The notes under the pieces are model-generated. The model had not been told where the DNA came from. It ran no database searches and saw only the letters and a program-made list of their open reading frames with translations. Of a DNA stretch of 64,000 bases, positions 48,001 to 58,865 are shown in pieces. The stretch lies in assembly GCA_021234155.1 (NCBI GenBank), contig JAJEKV010000031.1, positions 14,627,748 through 14,691,747 of the forward strand, in the 5' to 3' direction. Both the position numbers and the translations under genes were made by a program. Numbering within the stretch: the first letter of the stretch is position 1; each line of letters opens with the position of its first letter. This stretch comes from Isoetes taiwanensis. Its lineage: Eukaryota > Streptophyta > Lycopodiopsida > Isoetales > Isoetaceae.

Positions 48001-51000
48001 AGACAATGTTTTGAGGAAACGCCTGCAGTTTGGGCCGAAGTTCTCTCCCTAAATGGTCAACCTCTTGGCATAGAATGGCATCCTGCAAAGGAAGCTGTAT
48101 TTGCAAAAATGGAGACAATCCAGTTTTCGGTATGAAGCTCTTTGCCAAGCATCGACAGAAATAGAAAATCCTGTTTTTGATGGTTTGTCTGTTGAGCTCG
48201 AACTTCCAAATTCTTCAAAAAAGTGCCTTGAGGATATTAATGGTACCAGCACATGCATATGATGAGGAAACAATGGACTTGCCTGTTTTTTCATTAAAGA
48301 CGAATAGATCTAGTTGAAGTGATAAATTCCTGCCTCTACGCACATAAAGTCCAGTAATGGTTGTTTGAAAAAGCAGAAATGGAAGAATTAACTGGCTACT
48401 GCAAATCCTCAGAATATTATTGCATATTCTTTAAAGGAAAACAACTTTGATGGAGAGAACAATGCAAGTCGGCTATGCAACTCATCTTGAACTTTTCTAT
48501 GGCTTAAGGAAACTCAATCATATTCATATTCTGTGATTTACTTCAAAACAAACTGATTGGTCCTTTCAGAGTCCTCTATGCCTCTTAAATCTTAGTGGGT
48601 GTCATAATCTGGAACATGGCATTTTATTCTTCTAACTAGACAAGTAAAGTGGAATCATAAGTTTGTCACTAATGAGTAGATGAATCTCTTCACAGGGGAT
48701 CGTGTTTAATGCTGGGAATATAGAACCTCTTCGGCCTAGCTATGAGGCTAACTTGCAGTTCTATGTTGACAATAACAAGATCAAACGAAAGAGGATAAAA
48801 GGTTTGCATAGATTTAAGCTAATTACCTTTTCTGTTTTCATTCTGCATCTACAAACTGCCATTTTGTTCTTAGTATTGCCCGGAAGGATTGCTTCAGTCG
48901 GTCTCCAAGGAACAAATCTGCTGCTGCAAAATATATCATTGGGAGATCTGATACCTGGTGATGTTATTAAGAATTTGTGCCTTCAGGTATTTCCAGATTT
49001 CTTGACCTTATACTTGGTATCTTTGGTAATAACCCATTTTCATATTTCCTCCTAGTGCAAGGATGCATCTGGAAATATGATTGAGAGGGGGCAGAAGGTG
49101 CGGTTACATTTGCATCAGCTGGAAATTATGGATAAAAAACTGATTAGAGAGGTATTAAGCTATAAAATTCATTAATATCCTTGCTTGTTATAAGCATTTT
49201 AGTTATAACAGTTCAAATACTCGTCATATGAGAAAGAACATGCACATCTGTGGCTAAATATTCTACAGCATATGTAGTAGGCATTAATGTAGCAGCTCGA
49301 ATGTGAATGGACGTTCTTGGTTGTTGTAATATAAGTACCTGATGCAACAACGGTTGTATGAGAAAGGGCATGCACGTGTAGCTTACGGCCAGTGTATGTA
49401 GCAGCTGAAAATCACAACCCAATGGGGCTGTCCCTAGTCTTAGGAAATCAGATAGGTTCAATAGACACAATGATCATGACGTAGCATAACATATATGAAA
49501 ACATATTAAGTAGTGGAAACTTTGAACCTTGCGTAGACATTTTAAAAGTATATATGAGACATGCGACAAGCATTCTTGTAATGTTCTATGTAAGATTAAG
49601 TTCTGACATGATTCAAGAATAGCTTGCATTTAATCCATTTCTGAAGGTATGATTTAAATGTCTTATTTGCTTGAATCATTCTTATTTGCTTGAATCAGGT
49701 TGGAGAGCATGGATATGTTGACCTGAATCATCTTTTGAAAGTTACAACTCTTTATAATTCAAGAGGCAAGAATCAGTTATTTCAACATCTATGAATACAA
49801 AAGCTCTTTGGATTAATTTGTTTCTATACTAGGTGCGATTGAAGTCTATGTGGAAAATGGAGACAAAAGCTTAATGGAAGTGACTTTCAGAACTGTCTCT
49901 CGAAGTCTGCAGAATCTAACTGAGGTAAGCCTCTCAATGTCTTTGGGTGTTTGATAATTGTCACATATATGCTTTATTTTGCTAATAATTTCTTTAATTT
50001 CAGCTACCAAACAAATCGCTAGTTGGAAGAAAATTAGAAAATATTATTGTGGGAATATGTGATGAAAATGGGAAGATTGATGATACAGTTGATGAAGGAC
50101 ATAATCTAATAATGAGCTGGCAGAACAATGTCAATTGCCGTTTCACTGAAGGAAGATGTCAATTGCCTGACATAATTTTGCCAACGTCACCTGGCATCTG
50201 GTCTGGAAATGTGTCACATGCTGGACTTGAACTAACTATTCAGGTTTTTACTTTTTCTCCATTGTTTGAAACTGCGCAACTTGCAACTTTTTCACAGAAA
50301 AAAATTGCCTTAGGTTAAGGTTGAGATGGACAAGGCCAAAATTGTTATAGCAGAAGACAAGAACACGGAAGCATCTTCAGGGAGCGAATGCACTCTCAAC
50401 TTTTCAGCAAGGGACGACCAAAACTTTCCAGCTTATTTGACAGAAGAGATGATTAATAATGTAAGCTAAGTAAATTTATGTTTATATCCCATGATCCAAA
50501 AGGGGACTTAACTATGTTTGTGTATGCATTGTAGCTTGCTTTTCACTTAGATCCTCCTCAAGCTCGTGCATTTATAAAAGTCTGGAGAGTATGTATTACC
50601 AGTATCCCTGGACAATACAGCGTTGCAATTATGATTATTGGAAGTCAAGGAGACTATAGGGTGTCAGGAGAGGGTGGTTATCCGCTCAAAACTGCGCATG
50701 CATTGTCATGGCCTCTGAAGCTGAGTGCAGGTTCTCCTAGTAATATTTTGCCCATGTTACATGACTCAGAGGCTGGAGGGAAGATAAAAAAGATTACAGT
50801 GCCAAGGCATGGTAAATTTCCTGCCCTTCATGTGTATGTAGAAGACGAATCGCGTAACGTATGCCTTGGTTGTAATGGTGTACGTACGTCCCTAGAGGCT
50901 TCTGATTGTCCTGGATGGAGAAAGCAACTTTCATATGTCAAAGATGGGTGTGCATCATTTGAAGCATTTCCATTAGATGTAGATATTGGAGAATTCAACG

Positions 51001-53434
51001 TGTCAATAGTAGTGGAAGAGATGAATTTACAGGAGAGCCTGGAACTAGTAGTTGTTCATGGCAACTATCCTTCCGAATTAAGACTAGAAAGTGACGATTA
51101 TAGAGAATTTGCACTTACAGGAAGCTCCGAAGAATACCTTCCTATTGTTGAATTAACAATCACATCAGCAGATGAAAAACCACTCCAGCATCAGATAAAT
51201 ATTGTGTTCAAATTTTTTACGGAGACACAGAAATTATACTTGGAAAAAGACTATCTTATTTCTCTTGATACCAATGACGTTGTAACGGACACTTTCTTTG
51301 TTATTCGTACTGGAAAGTCTTTGGGGCTAAGATTTTCACGAATTGCGGCTCCTCGGCAGGCTGGTTTATATCAAGTACAAGTGTTGATCCGTGAGTGGCC
51401 TGTACAACAAGTTTCCTTTATGCTGGATATTACGCATGGTCCGCCATTAAAGATGGAACTTGAAGGCCTACAGCCTAGTAGCGATGTAAAGGCATTACAA
51501 GCAAGACTTACTGATTTATATGGAAATAAATGTGTTACTGTGTCAGGCATTAAGCTTTGTGCTGAAATGTTTTGGCATGATACAAGTCGTAATTTCCACT
51601 CTTTATCAACCAGTCGCGCCACAGTTCAAAATGGAGTGGCATGTTTTGATCCTATAAATTTAAAAGGTGCCATGGATGGTGTACTAACAGTAAAGGTATC
51701 ACTAGATGGAGAGCAATTGAACATGCATCTGTATCCAGTCACAAAGGAGGTGCTTTACTTGAACGGTGCTTTCAAACAAGAAGTATCTTCCAATCTACAA
51801 GTAAATACAATCTTTTGTCCCAACTCCTATATCTCAGCTGTTACTGCAATTTCACTCCATTTTGACAGGGCCTCAAGGACATCCGAGAGACCATTTACAC
51901 CGTAGAAAAGAATATAGCACGCATTATGCAGAACAGAAATTCTGAACAGGAGTTTTTATGCCACCTTAAAGGTATCTCTATTCTGCTGTGGTATGTCCGA
52001 GGCTGAGAACTATATAGTTTTGTTTTCAAGTTTACAGGACTTTTGGAGAAGAACAATGAACAGCAAACTTTACTTGAAGAGGAACAGAAGACAGCAGAGG
52101 ATGATATAATTCTTGCAAAAGAGAAATGTCAACCATGTCGAACCAAAGAATTAATAGCTGAGGAATTTATCAAAATGGCTGAAAATGGTGATTATACACC
52201 TTTAATTGTCTGGAAAGCTATTACATCCAAGGAGTTCATCTCATCCACAATGGAAGAGATAATAGGGCAATTACTAATGCTTGCTAGAGTCGAAACTGAA
52301 GAACTGAACAGGTATTTTCAATCTAGACTTTGAGCAGTTGTAATGGTTGGCCTATGGTTAAATGTTGCCCAAAGAATCTGACCACCACTGAAATATAGGG
52401 TGCTCGCGGACTACCTAGGAAGGCCTACGTTACTACTTATAGTATGCAAATCCCAGAGGGGCATTGATTTTCTTGAAGAGTATGATAGTAAAGGAAATAT
52501 AGTTGAAGACAGCGGATTACATGCTTTTGCTCAAAGTAAAGGATATCAAATATCAAGTAAATACCAAGCTATTGCGCTATCAGATATCAGGTATACAGTT
52601 TTTCTTTTCGGCTTTTATTACAGTAGAAGGTTGAGGCTTGACAAACGGCCTAGACACATATTTGAAAACAGAACCCAAGGAAACCAAGTTTGTATCTTTT
52701 GCAGGAAATGTAAACACCCTGTTGACATCAAGCATCCACAGAGGCTCCTGAATATCCCTGAGCCTATAAAACGAAATGGTGAAGTTCCAATAGGCTTCAT
52801 TGGATATGCTGTTAACTTACTATATTTGGAAGATGAACATCTGGGCCTTAGCATCAACGGACAATCTGTCTCACTGCGAGAGACGTTATTTTTTCAACTT
52901 CTGAAGTATTTGCAAGTTTATGACACTAGACAGCACATGCAAGAAGCCAAAAATGAGGCGACCAAATTTCGTGAAGCAGTATCTCTGGATGGTGGAATCA
53001 TAAGAGCAAATTGCTGTCAAGAATTAGGGAAATCAAGGTATTTTTAGATTCATTGCTTTGTGTTTATTCCAATTATTTCTAATTTACCCCTTGACTCCAG
53101 GAGTAACCTTCATCTAAGCTTTCCGCTTGTCTCTTTTGAGGAAAGGACGAGAACAAGTTTGCTTCCTGTTTTATCTGGTCCATGTCAGAGACTGAACAAG
53201 AGTATAATGTTAGATAGAATGGCTAGGCGGGTCTCAGAGGAAGTTTTATTGAGAGAAGCTCAGATTGAGGCGACTACTAAGGAAATTGATAAGGCACAGG
53301 AAGAAGTTTCAAGGCTCAGAGGAATGGAGGAGAAGCTCCTTCACAAGTTCAAAGAGCTTCGTCCCCTTCTGGGTAAGATGTCTGATTCCCCCTCGATCGA
53401 GTTGTCTGAGCCAGAATCATACATTCTGTTTTAA
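39059..53434 (+). CDS. GMI1/SMCHD1-like SMC-hinge ATPase (38 exons)
   Basis: Exon ends by frame and splice sites: 39059-39700, 39764-39796, 39872-39958, 40096-40151, 40237-40326, 40400-40472, 40582-40637, 40816-40927, 41317-41385, 42303-42398, 42820-42870, 42947-43060, 43449-43568, 43645-43764, 43960-44038, 45098-45132, 45209-45296, 45546-45725, 46158-46304, 46378-46399, 46634-46745, 46815-46895, 47107-47391, 47471-47592, 47943-48129, 48696-48801, 48874-48986, 49056-49151, 49699-49765, 49833-49924, 50004-50243, 50314-50460, 50535-51800, 51869-51971, 52038-52311, 52399-52590, 52705-53037, 53101-53434. All phases agree; sum 6,420 nt, 2,139 residues. Ser-rich start (1-140), ubiquitin-like part (~145-225), GHKL ATPase with DNALQAVW (255-262), DTGQGM (287-292), GIGGNPPF and GKYGAGGVAAA, beta-rich middle, coiled coil (~1,730-1,800), hinge (~1,850-2,040; GFIGYAVNLLYLE, SLRETLFFQLL) and a short C-terminal coiled coil. 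By family, a nuclear chromatin protein acting in DNA repair (Arabidopsis GMI1) or silencing (SMCHD1). Longer than Arabidopsis GMI1 (about 1,600). Appears intact. Confidence 0.9.
41745..42302 (+). repeat. tandem duplication in intron 9 of the GMI1-like gene
   Basis: Copy 1 (about 41,745-42,005) and copy 2 (about 42,006-42,302) share long stretches such as CCATCAGAAGTGC, GCCTCCTAATC.TGCATGAAAT, CTTCCATGGGTTACTTT and AGGAATAACAAACTGTAGTGG. Copy 2 ends in the real acceptor (GGAATTGCAG) of exon 10. Copy 1 ends in GGATTTGCATTGAAG. Confidence 0.85.
44919..45010 (+). repeat. short tandem duplication in intron 15
   Basis: TCTTATTTCAAATAATGCTA + AATACTTT occurs twice about 50 bp apart. Another short triplicate (GTCACGTAAGTATATTAG) lies at 44,316-44,380 in the same intron. 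Confidence 0.75.
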
Positions 53435-53620
53435 GAACATGGACGTTTCATTTTTTTTTCCATGTTACGACTTGGTAGAGCACACCCAAAACAGGAAGGC
53501 TACTAAAGTTTTTGGCCACTGTGAAAATGTATGTACAATTATCTCCTGTAAATGTACAACGATCAAAGATCTACCTTTTTTGGACGTAGCTTTTTTCTCA
53601 AAAGTAATGTAAGGCTTAAA
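53435..53620. other. 3' region of the GMI1-like gene
   Basis: T-rich non-coding stretch after the stop codon. No canonical AATAAA within it; the true polyadenylation site is not visible to me. Confidence 0.4.
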
Positions 53621-53974
53621 TGAACATTCTGTTTTTCAAGTAGACATGTTTTCAGTGGACATTTTGTTTGAGCTTAACATTCTGCATTTGCATTGAACAT
53701 TCTGGGAACTTTAGAATTCACAAAACTTTTAACAATGTCATAACTTTGAAATCATACGGTTCATAAAAAACATTCAATAGACTTTCAAAGAGTTACATTG
53801 ATAAAGGAAAAACCATACAAAAGTAGACACAACATTCTAGTTGCATCAGACATCAGAGCAGATAAAAGCAAAAAATCAGAGCAGATCAAAGCACAAAGTA
53901 CAGATGAAAGGTTTAGTCCTTTTTCATGAATTGCTGTATAAAGTCTTCCAACTCTCGTCCTGTCATTTGTGGCA

Positions 53975-55950
53975 TCACAATGCGGCAGTTTTAAAAAGTT
54001 CCACCAGAAATATTAGCCACTTGCACCTGATGTCTAACAGCAGGAGAACTTGCTGCGTCTCACAATCTTGATTGAATTGTATTAGCCGATTTTTTACTTC
54101 CAATGACTCTTCATCTACACTTCCTATATCAGAACTATTTACTATTGCTACAAGAGAAAGATTCGGATTTACAAATGCAGGAAAAGCATTCTGAACATCA
54201 TCAATATTTTTAATATCACCACCATCAAGAACGGAAGAGTTACTATAACCAACACACTCAAGACTATCAATCTTCTTGAGTTCTTCTTTGTAAACCATCA
54301 AATATCCTTCGCTCACCTTTATCATCAAAAGGTTTACTGACTACGTTCATGGCACACAGCTTGGAGATTTAGTGTCTTATCATACCTGAAAAACATGTAG
54401 TCATAAAATAACAAACCAATTAAAAAAAAAAAATAAAAAGAAAAAATGTACCTGTTATAAGCTTTAGAGGTTCGTTTGACCAGTAATTTGCATACCAACA
54501 GATTGCGGAATGCTTGCCCTAATCATTCTAGAGATTACATTTGTTCGTCCAGATATTCCAGAATACTTTCCCTCAACTCCCATAGTAGACAACATATATT
54601 TCACCCATTTAGCAAGTGTCTGTGCACTCACCATGTTCGCAGAATTGTACCATTGAGAAGACTTATGATTCTGAATAGAGCTGCATAAAGCAGAACCTCA
54701 TAATTTTCCTTCCTTATCCAGTTTTCCCACAGCTAAATGTCTCTCAAGTTGCTTGAAAGTAAGAATGACATCAGAATCAAAACACCCGCAGGGCAATCTA
54801 AATTGCCCTTCCTGATAATGATTCATATCAACATCATAATTCTTACTTAATCGTTCATTGTATTCAAGGTATTCCTCTCCATTCTCGTGACCAACAATAA
54901 AATCAGTCACCAAAATCTGATGAATTTGTTTTGTCCACGAATGGCAAATCGTGCTACACAACAATACAAAAATCTTCTTTGCAGACCCTTAGCGTGATGG
55001 ATTTGATGGTCTAAATCTGCTAATAAAGACTTCTCATCAGAGATTTCATCTACCTTCTTACGCTTCTAGCATATTCCAGGAGTCTTCCTAGACCTCCTTA
55101 TTGATGCTATACAGGCCAAGCGTGATCGCTCAAAGATTGAAGACTTGCGGATATCAAAGATATGCTCTTCAATTTTAGTATTTGCCACACTAATTTCCTG
55201 ATGCCTTCAAATGATGCAACCAAATTTCCGAAATAAATCTTGCAATCTGCAAACAAACCAAAAAGTTAGAACTTTCTAAATAAAATTAACTCAAAACTAA
55301 AAACTTACGATTCTGGCGGATAGTGGCTTCCATCATTCTTCGTAACATGTACCATAAACGTTTCCAACAAAGGAGCAAATTCCACAAGCTCCATCTCTTG
55401 TGAAGAGAAAGTCTCGAAAATTCCTCACAAATCAAACCGTTTTCGTGCCCATTGAATTTTTCGCAGCAGACCTAGAAATACCACCAGCTTCAACTTCCTT
55501 CTTAAGCTCCTCATCGATCTCAACAAACGGAACTCTTGCACCATTAGATAACACGGTAGAATTATTTAGAATTGGAACTGGCTTCAGTATTCCAGATTTG
55601 TCTACATCCCTCATATACTTTGCAATAGTATCTTCTCCAAATTCACTCATTATATCTGCCTCAAACTCAGAAAGTCCACGACTTGAAGATTCAGAACTGA
55701 TAAAATCTGCAAACTCACTATTAATAGATGTTGCCTTTCCTTTTCCCTTATCAACGGGATTCATGTTTTTAGAATTAGTGTACTCTTGCATCTCTATCAC
55801 AACATCATTGATGAGGCAAATAACATGTTTTGCAGAATCTCCATCCACATTAGAAACTCCATGGACATCAAGAATGTTTGTGGTATCTTTCAAAATAGAA
55901 GATATAAGATAATCATCATGATCCAAACAGAATGAAGGCGCATCCATTCC
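53975..55950 (-). pseudogene. tyrosine recombinase (Crypton/DUF3504 type), decayed second copy
   Basis: Minus-strand exons: 55,950-55,319; about 55,246-54,450 uninterrupted by introns; 54,386-53,975. Landmarks: MDAPSFCLDHDD; PFVEIDEELKKEVEAGGISR; QWARKRFDL; FMVHVTKNDGSHYPPES; LQDLFRKFGC; KRKKVDEIS; HHAKGLQRRF with catalytic Arg in RFAIRGQ; EYLEYNERLSKNYDVDMN; QWYNSANM; WVKYMLSTMGVEG; SGISGRTNVISRM (box II: Arg kept, His replaced by Ile); GMQITGQTN (expected GHxT, so the second His is Gln); YDKTLNL with the nucleophile. Disabled by a one-base shift in the AAAAAT run near 55,462, in-frame stops near 55,420, 55,223, 55,070 and 54,699, and frame shifts after RGQNKF and before YDKT. Homologous to the left copy over its whole length but clearly diverged. 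Confidence 0.82.
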
Positions 55951-56120
55951 TAAACATCTGCACTCAACAAAACTCGGGTCTTCATGATGAAAAGTTTCAC
56001 TTAAACTACATAAGAAGAAAATTAAAAGCAGTTCATGATTCTTAGCCATCTCCAACTCCCAACACAACTGAAAACCAGCTGTATGTACAAAAAAACAAAG
56101 AATCAACATTAAAGAAAAGT

Positions 56121-56131
56121 AAAAAACAAAT
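56121..56131 (+). repeat. target-site duplication, left (LINE)
   Basis: AAAAAACAAAT, identical to 57,707-57,717. Confidence 0.8.
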
Positions 56132-57680
56132 AGGGGTTTGGAGAAGCACTTGTTCTGGTGGTCCACTGCTAAGTTGTCTCTTGCAGGTCGCATTACAGTG
56201 GCCAAGTCAGTCCTTAGTAGTACCCATGTTTATATGGCATCCTTACTGCTAGTACCACAGGTCAAAGTGCGTGAGCTCATTGCAATAGTTCGGAACTTTA
56301 TTTGGGCAGGTACTGAGGAAGGTGATGTGGTTAAGGTGGCTTGGTCGAAGTGCATCCTTCCAAACTGGGCAGGTGGTCTGGGTATGATGGACTTCTTACT
56401 GCAGAGCAAAGTGCTTATTTCAAAGTTCATTTGGAGACTTCTGAATGGTGAGAATGACTCTCCTGGTTCACGCCTTCTTAGACAAGCTCTTGGTCACTGT
56501 ATCCCTTTAGGCAAGAAGACTGTCAAACCAGTCCTACCTTGGGCTTTATTTCAGACTCTGCAGCCTTTTCCAAGCTTTCTCCAAAGATGGGAGGCGCGAC
56601 ATCTCTTTTTCCGCCATGCCCCTCTATCCACACCCCTATTGGAGACTCCATGGTGGTGGGCACCACTGCCTCCACCCCTCGGTGCCTCCATTCGCAGCCC
56701 TCGGTTCATCCCCTTACACGAGAGACGATGGGTTCTTGCGGGGGTTGTCTCTATTCAAGCATGGTATGAGGAGGGTCGCCATCTTGTCTTGGCCTGAATT
56801 TCGTGCAAAGTTCCCGCTCTCGTTGGGATGTATCTCTATGGGAGAAGGTCGCAAAAATTTGCCTCTCATAGTGCAAGTTGGTGTCACTGAAAGGGTGCCA
56901 TGGGATTGCTCATGAAAATATTCACAAAGGCAAGCAATTTGTCGATCATCGATATATCGCCTTCTTTTAGCACCACAACCCCTCCGGTTGCGGATGGGTG
57001 GCACCTACATGTTCCACAACCCACTTTGTGTCGCATACATGGCGATGGCTTTGGGATAGGTTGCTCCACTCTAAAGTCTCTCGTACTATGGTGGCGGGTT
57101 ATCCACAGTGTGCTTATGTTAATGCCTTTCGACATCGCTATGATCCTCGCATATCTGCGGTATGCCCGCTTCGCCTCTCTGGACGTTGAGACTCTTGAGC
57201 ATTGTCTCTTTGATTGTCCCGAGGTTCAACCAAATGTGGTCCGGCTACAAGGTTTGTTTAATAAAGACATTGGACTGCCGATGCATCCTTTTTGGCGCCC
57301 TATCCCAACGCATGGCCTCCAAATTTTAAACAAAGGGCATTTCATCTTGGTTCCTGTTGGCTCCTATGGTCGATATATGGGAGCGTCGCAGACACCACAT
57401 CTTTCAGGGCATTTATTCATCTGCACATAGTGTTATTACAGTGGCCCAGAAAAAGATATTAACAGCCTACGAGTGTTCTTCCCTTGACTTAGAACTGGTG
57501 AAACGCATCTGGATTCAGTATCTTCGAATTGATTCTTATCATTAGTCTCCTATTCTGGAGTAAGTACATTGTGCTCCAGGCTCGTGCTCCTGTGGCATCT
57601 CTGTGTGCTTACACAGTTAGATGAGACATGTAAATTTTGTACTTTTTCTCTGATTAATAAACTTTTTGGCTTTCGTCCTT

Positions 57681-57706
<26 letters not shown>
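56132..57706 (+). mobile_element. 5'-truncated LINE with poly-A tail
   Basis: Plus-strand frames read the C-terminal part of a plant LINE reverse transcriptase: LSLAGRITVAKSVLSSTHVY, RNFIWAG, VAWSKCILPNWAGGLGMMDF, SKFIWRLL, then in other frames a zf-RVT-like end with ETLEHCLFDCPEV (about 57,190). A run of about 30 A starts at 57,682. The 11-bp direct repeat outside both ends shows target-primed insertion. Only the last ~1.55 kb remains and several frame shifts break it, so it is dead. It is inserted antisense into the recombinase element. Confidence 0.9.
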
Positions 57707-57713
<7 letters not shown>

Positions 57714-57717
57714 AAAT
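57707..57717 (+). repeat. target-site duplication, right (LINE)
   Basis: AAAAAACAAAT directly after the poly-A run, matching 56,121-56,131; its A-run merges with the tail. Confidence 0.8.
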
Positions 57718-58020
57718 CTCTTAGTAAGATTGCTAGAAATTCGTAGAAGATCGCTAAAGCTCTAGCCATATTAGAGGAAGAAAGATGCCTTTTAATCTAA
57801 AGTATTGTAATAAAAAAAGCACTTCTAGCGACCTCCCACCTCACAGAAGAAACGCAACCTGCATTCATAACAGTAACACATCATAAAAATGTAAAAAGAA
57901 GTCAAGAAAGATCATATAAAGAGGAAAATGGAGTAAACATACCAAGATTATAAAAAAGGTTCGAGAATCTCCCAAAAAGAACAAACTGTCATGCAAAAAC
58001 ACTGGCCAGAGTGTTGTTCA

Positions 58021-58134
58021 GATGAAGAATGCTTGTAGACGACTAACCAAAGAAGTTTCTTCAAAACTAATTGAATTACGAGCAAGAACAAACCCTAGCG
58101 CTTCCAACGAACCTTCAAAATTGTCTGGTGCCAT
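58021..58134 (-). other. short minus-strand frame, possible 5' exon of the right element
   Basis: MAPDNFEGSLEALGFVLARN.. up to a TGA, 38 codons. It lies upstream of the recombinase pseudogene and could be an upstream ORF or leader exon. No counterpart is seen in the left copy. Confidence 0.25.
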
Positions 58135-58257
58135 CTCTATCGTCGAAGAGCCTCCTACTGTGTGTTGTGAAGAAGATACTCTGCCATCGCTTGAAACAGG
58201 GGAATTTTTGCCACGCTATCTGCCACGTCAGAAAATAGGACGTCTGGACATTCACGT

Positions 58258-58363
58258 AAGAATGACTCCACGGCTTGAATTCCGTGGGGTCAACATTTGT
58301 CTCCGCGCTGCCGCGCGTCGGCAAATGTTTTCCCCACAGAATTCAAGCCGTGGAGTCATTCTT
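58258..58363. repeat. GC-rich hairpin, 43-bp arms
   Basis: AAGAATGACTCCACGGCTTG + AATTC..GTGGGG..AACATTTG (58,258-58,300) pairs with CAAATGTT..CCCCAC.GAATT + CAAGCCGTGGAGTCATTCTT (58,321-58,363). The 20-base loop is itself GC-rich (CTCCGCGCTGCCGCGCGTCG). It sits at the outer edge of the right recombinase element. Confidence 0.88.
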
Positions 58364-58388
58364 CTATACAAAAGGATTAAGTATATTA

Positions 58389-58865
58389 TCTATACTAGTT
58401 ATGGTGCCCCGCGTTGCCGGGCTTTACTACAATTTGAAATGATGGTTGTTTCATTGTTGGCGAGTATAAAGAATGTGGCGATTTTTATGTTGGATATGTT
58501 GCTAATAAGGAAGGAAGGTGTGAACGTGAGCATGGGTGTGAGGGGCATTATTGATTTATTGTGTAATATGAATGCCAAAGATGATGTCTCTAGCATACTC
58601 CATCTCTTGATTGAGGTGTTGTCGGACTTTAGTACAATTTGAAAGTTGGTTGTTTGAATGTTGGCTAGAATAGAGAATGTGGCAATTTTTGTATTTGACA
58701 TGATGCTAAAAGGAAGGAAGGTGTGAATGTGAGTGTGGATGTGAGGGGCATTATTGCAGGTTTTGCGTTGATTTGCTTTGTAATACAAATGCCAAAGAAG
58801 ATATAAAATAGATAGAAATTGTGAAGAAGACACTCTTTGCATACTCCATCCCTTAATTGAGGCCT
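58389..58865 (-). mobile_element. Helitron-like terminus with internal duplication
   Basis: TCTATACTAGTTATGGTGCC + CCGCGTTGCCGGGC starts here. On the minus strand this reads as a small GC hairpin, a few bases, then CTAG followed by T, the usual 3' end of a Helitron. On the plus strand TC after an A would also suit a 5' end. Two ~205-bp direct copies follow (58,423-58,627 and 58,628-58,865; ACAATTTGAAA..TGGTTGTTT.., GCATACTCCATC). The other end was not found. Confidence 0.5.

Larger units (their letters stand above)
53620..58250 (-). mobile_element. Crypton-like tyrosine recombinase element, right copy
   Basis: Second, divergent element in the same orientation as the left copy. It carries a decayed recombinase gene (53,975-55,950), a later LINE insertion (56,132-57,706) and probably its own 5' leader to the right. 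Outer limits are estimates. On the left, words of the type ACATTCTG cluster at 53,627-53,705. On the right, GGACATTC (58,246) resembles the palindrome arm beside the left copy. I see no long TIRs or flanking direct repeats here. Confidence 0.55.

Noticed and set aside
50631-51905. A free-standing 424-residue gene
   Set aside because: Its frame is the largest exon (50,535-51,800) of the GMI1-like gene; splice sites and phase fit on both sides.
52624-52704. Exonic status of the block before KCKHPVDIKHPQ
   Set aside because: It is in frame, but a better acceptor (TTTTGCAG at 52,704) follows and the block has no match to the hinge region, so it is probably intron.
56138-56797. Intact host gene of 219 residues
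   Set aside because: It is the C-terminal part of a LINE reverse transcriptase with poly-A tail and target duplication.
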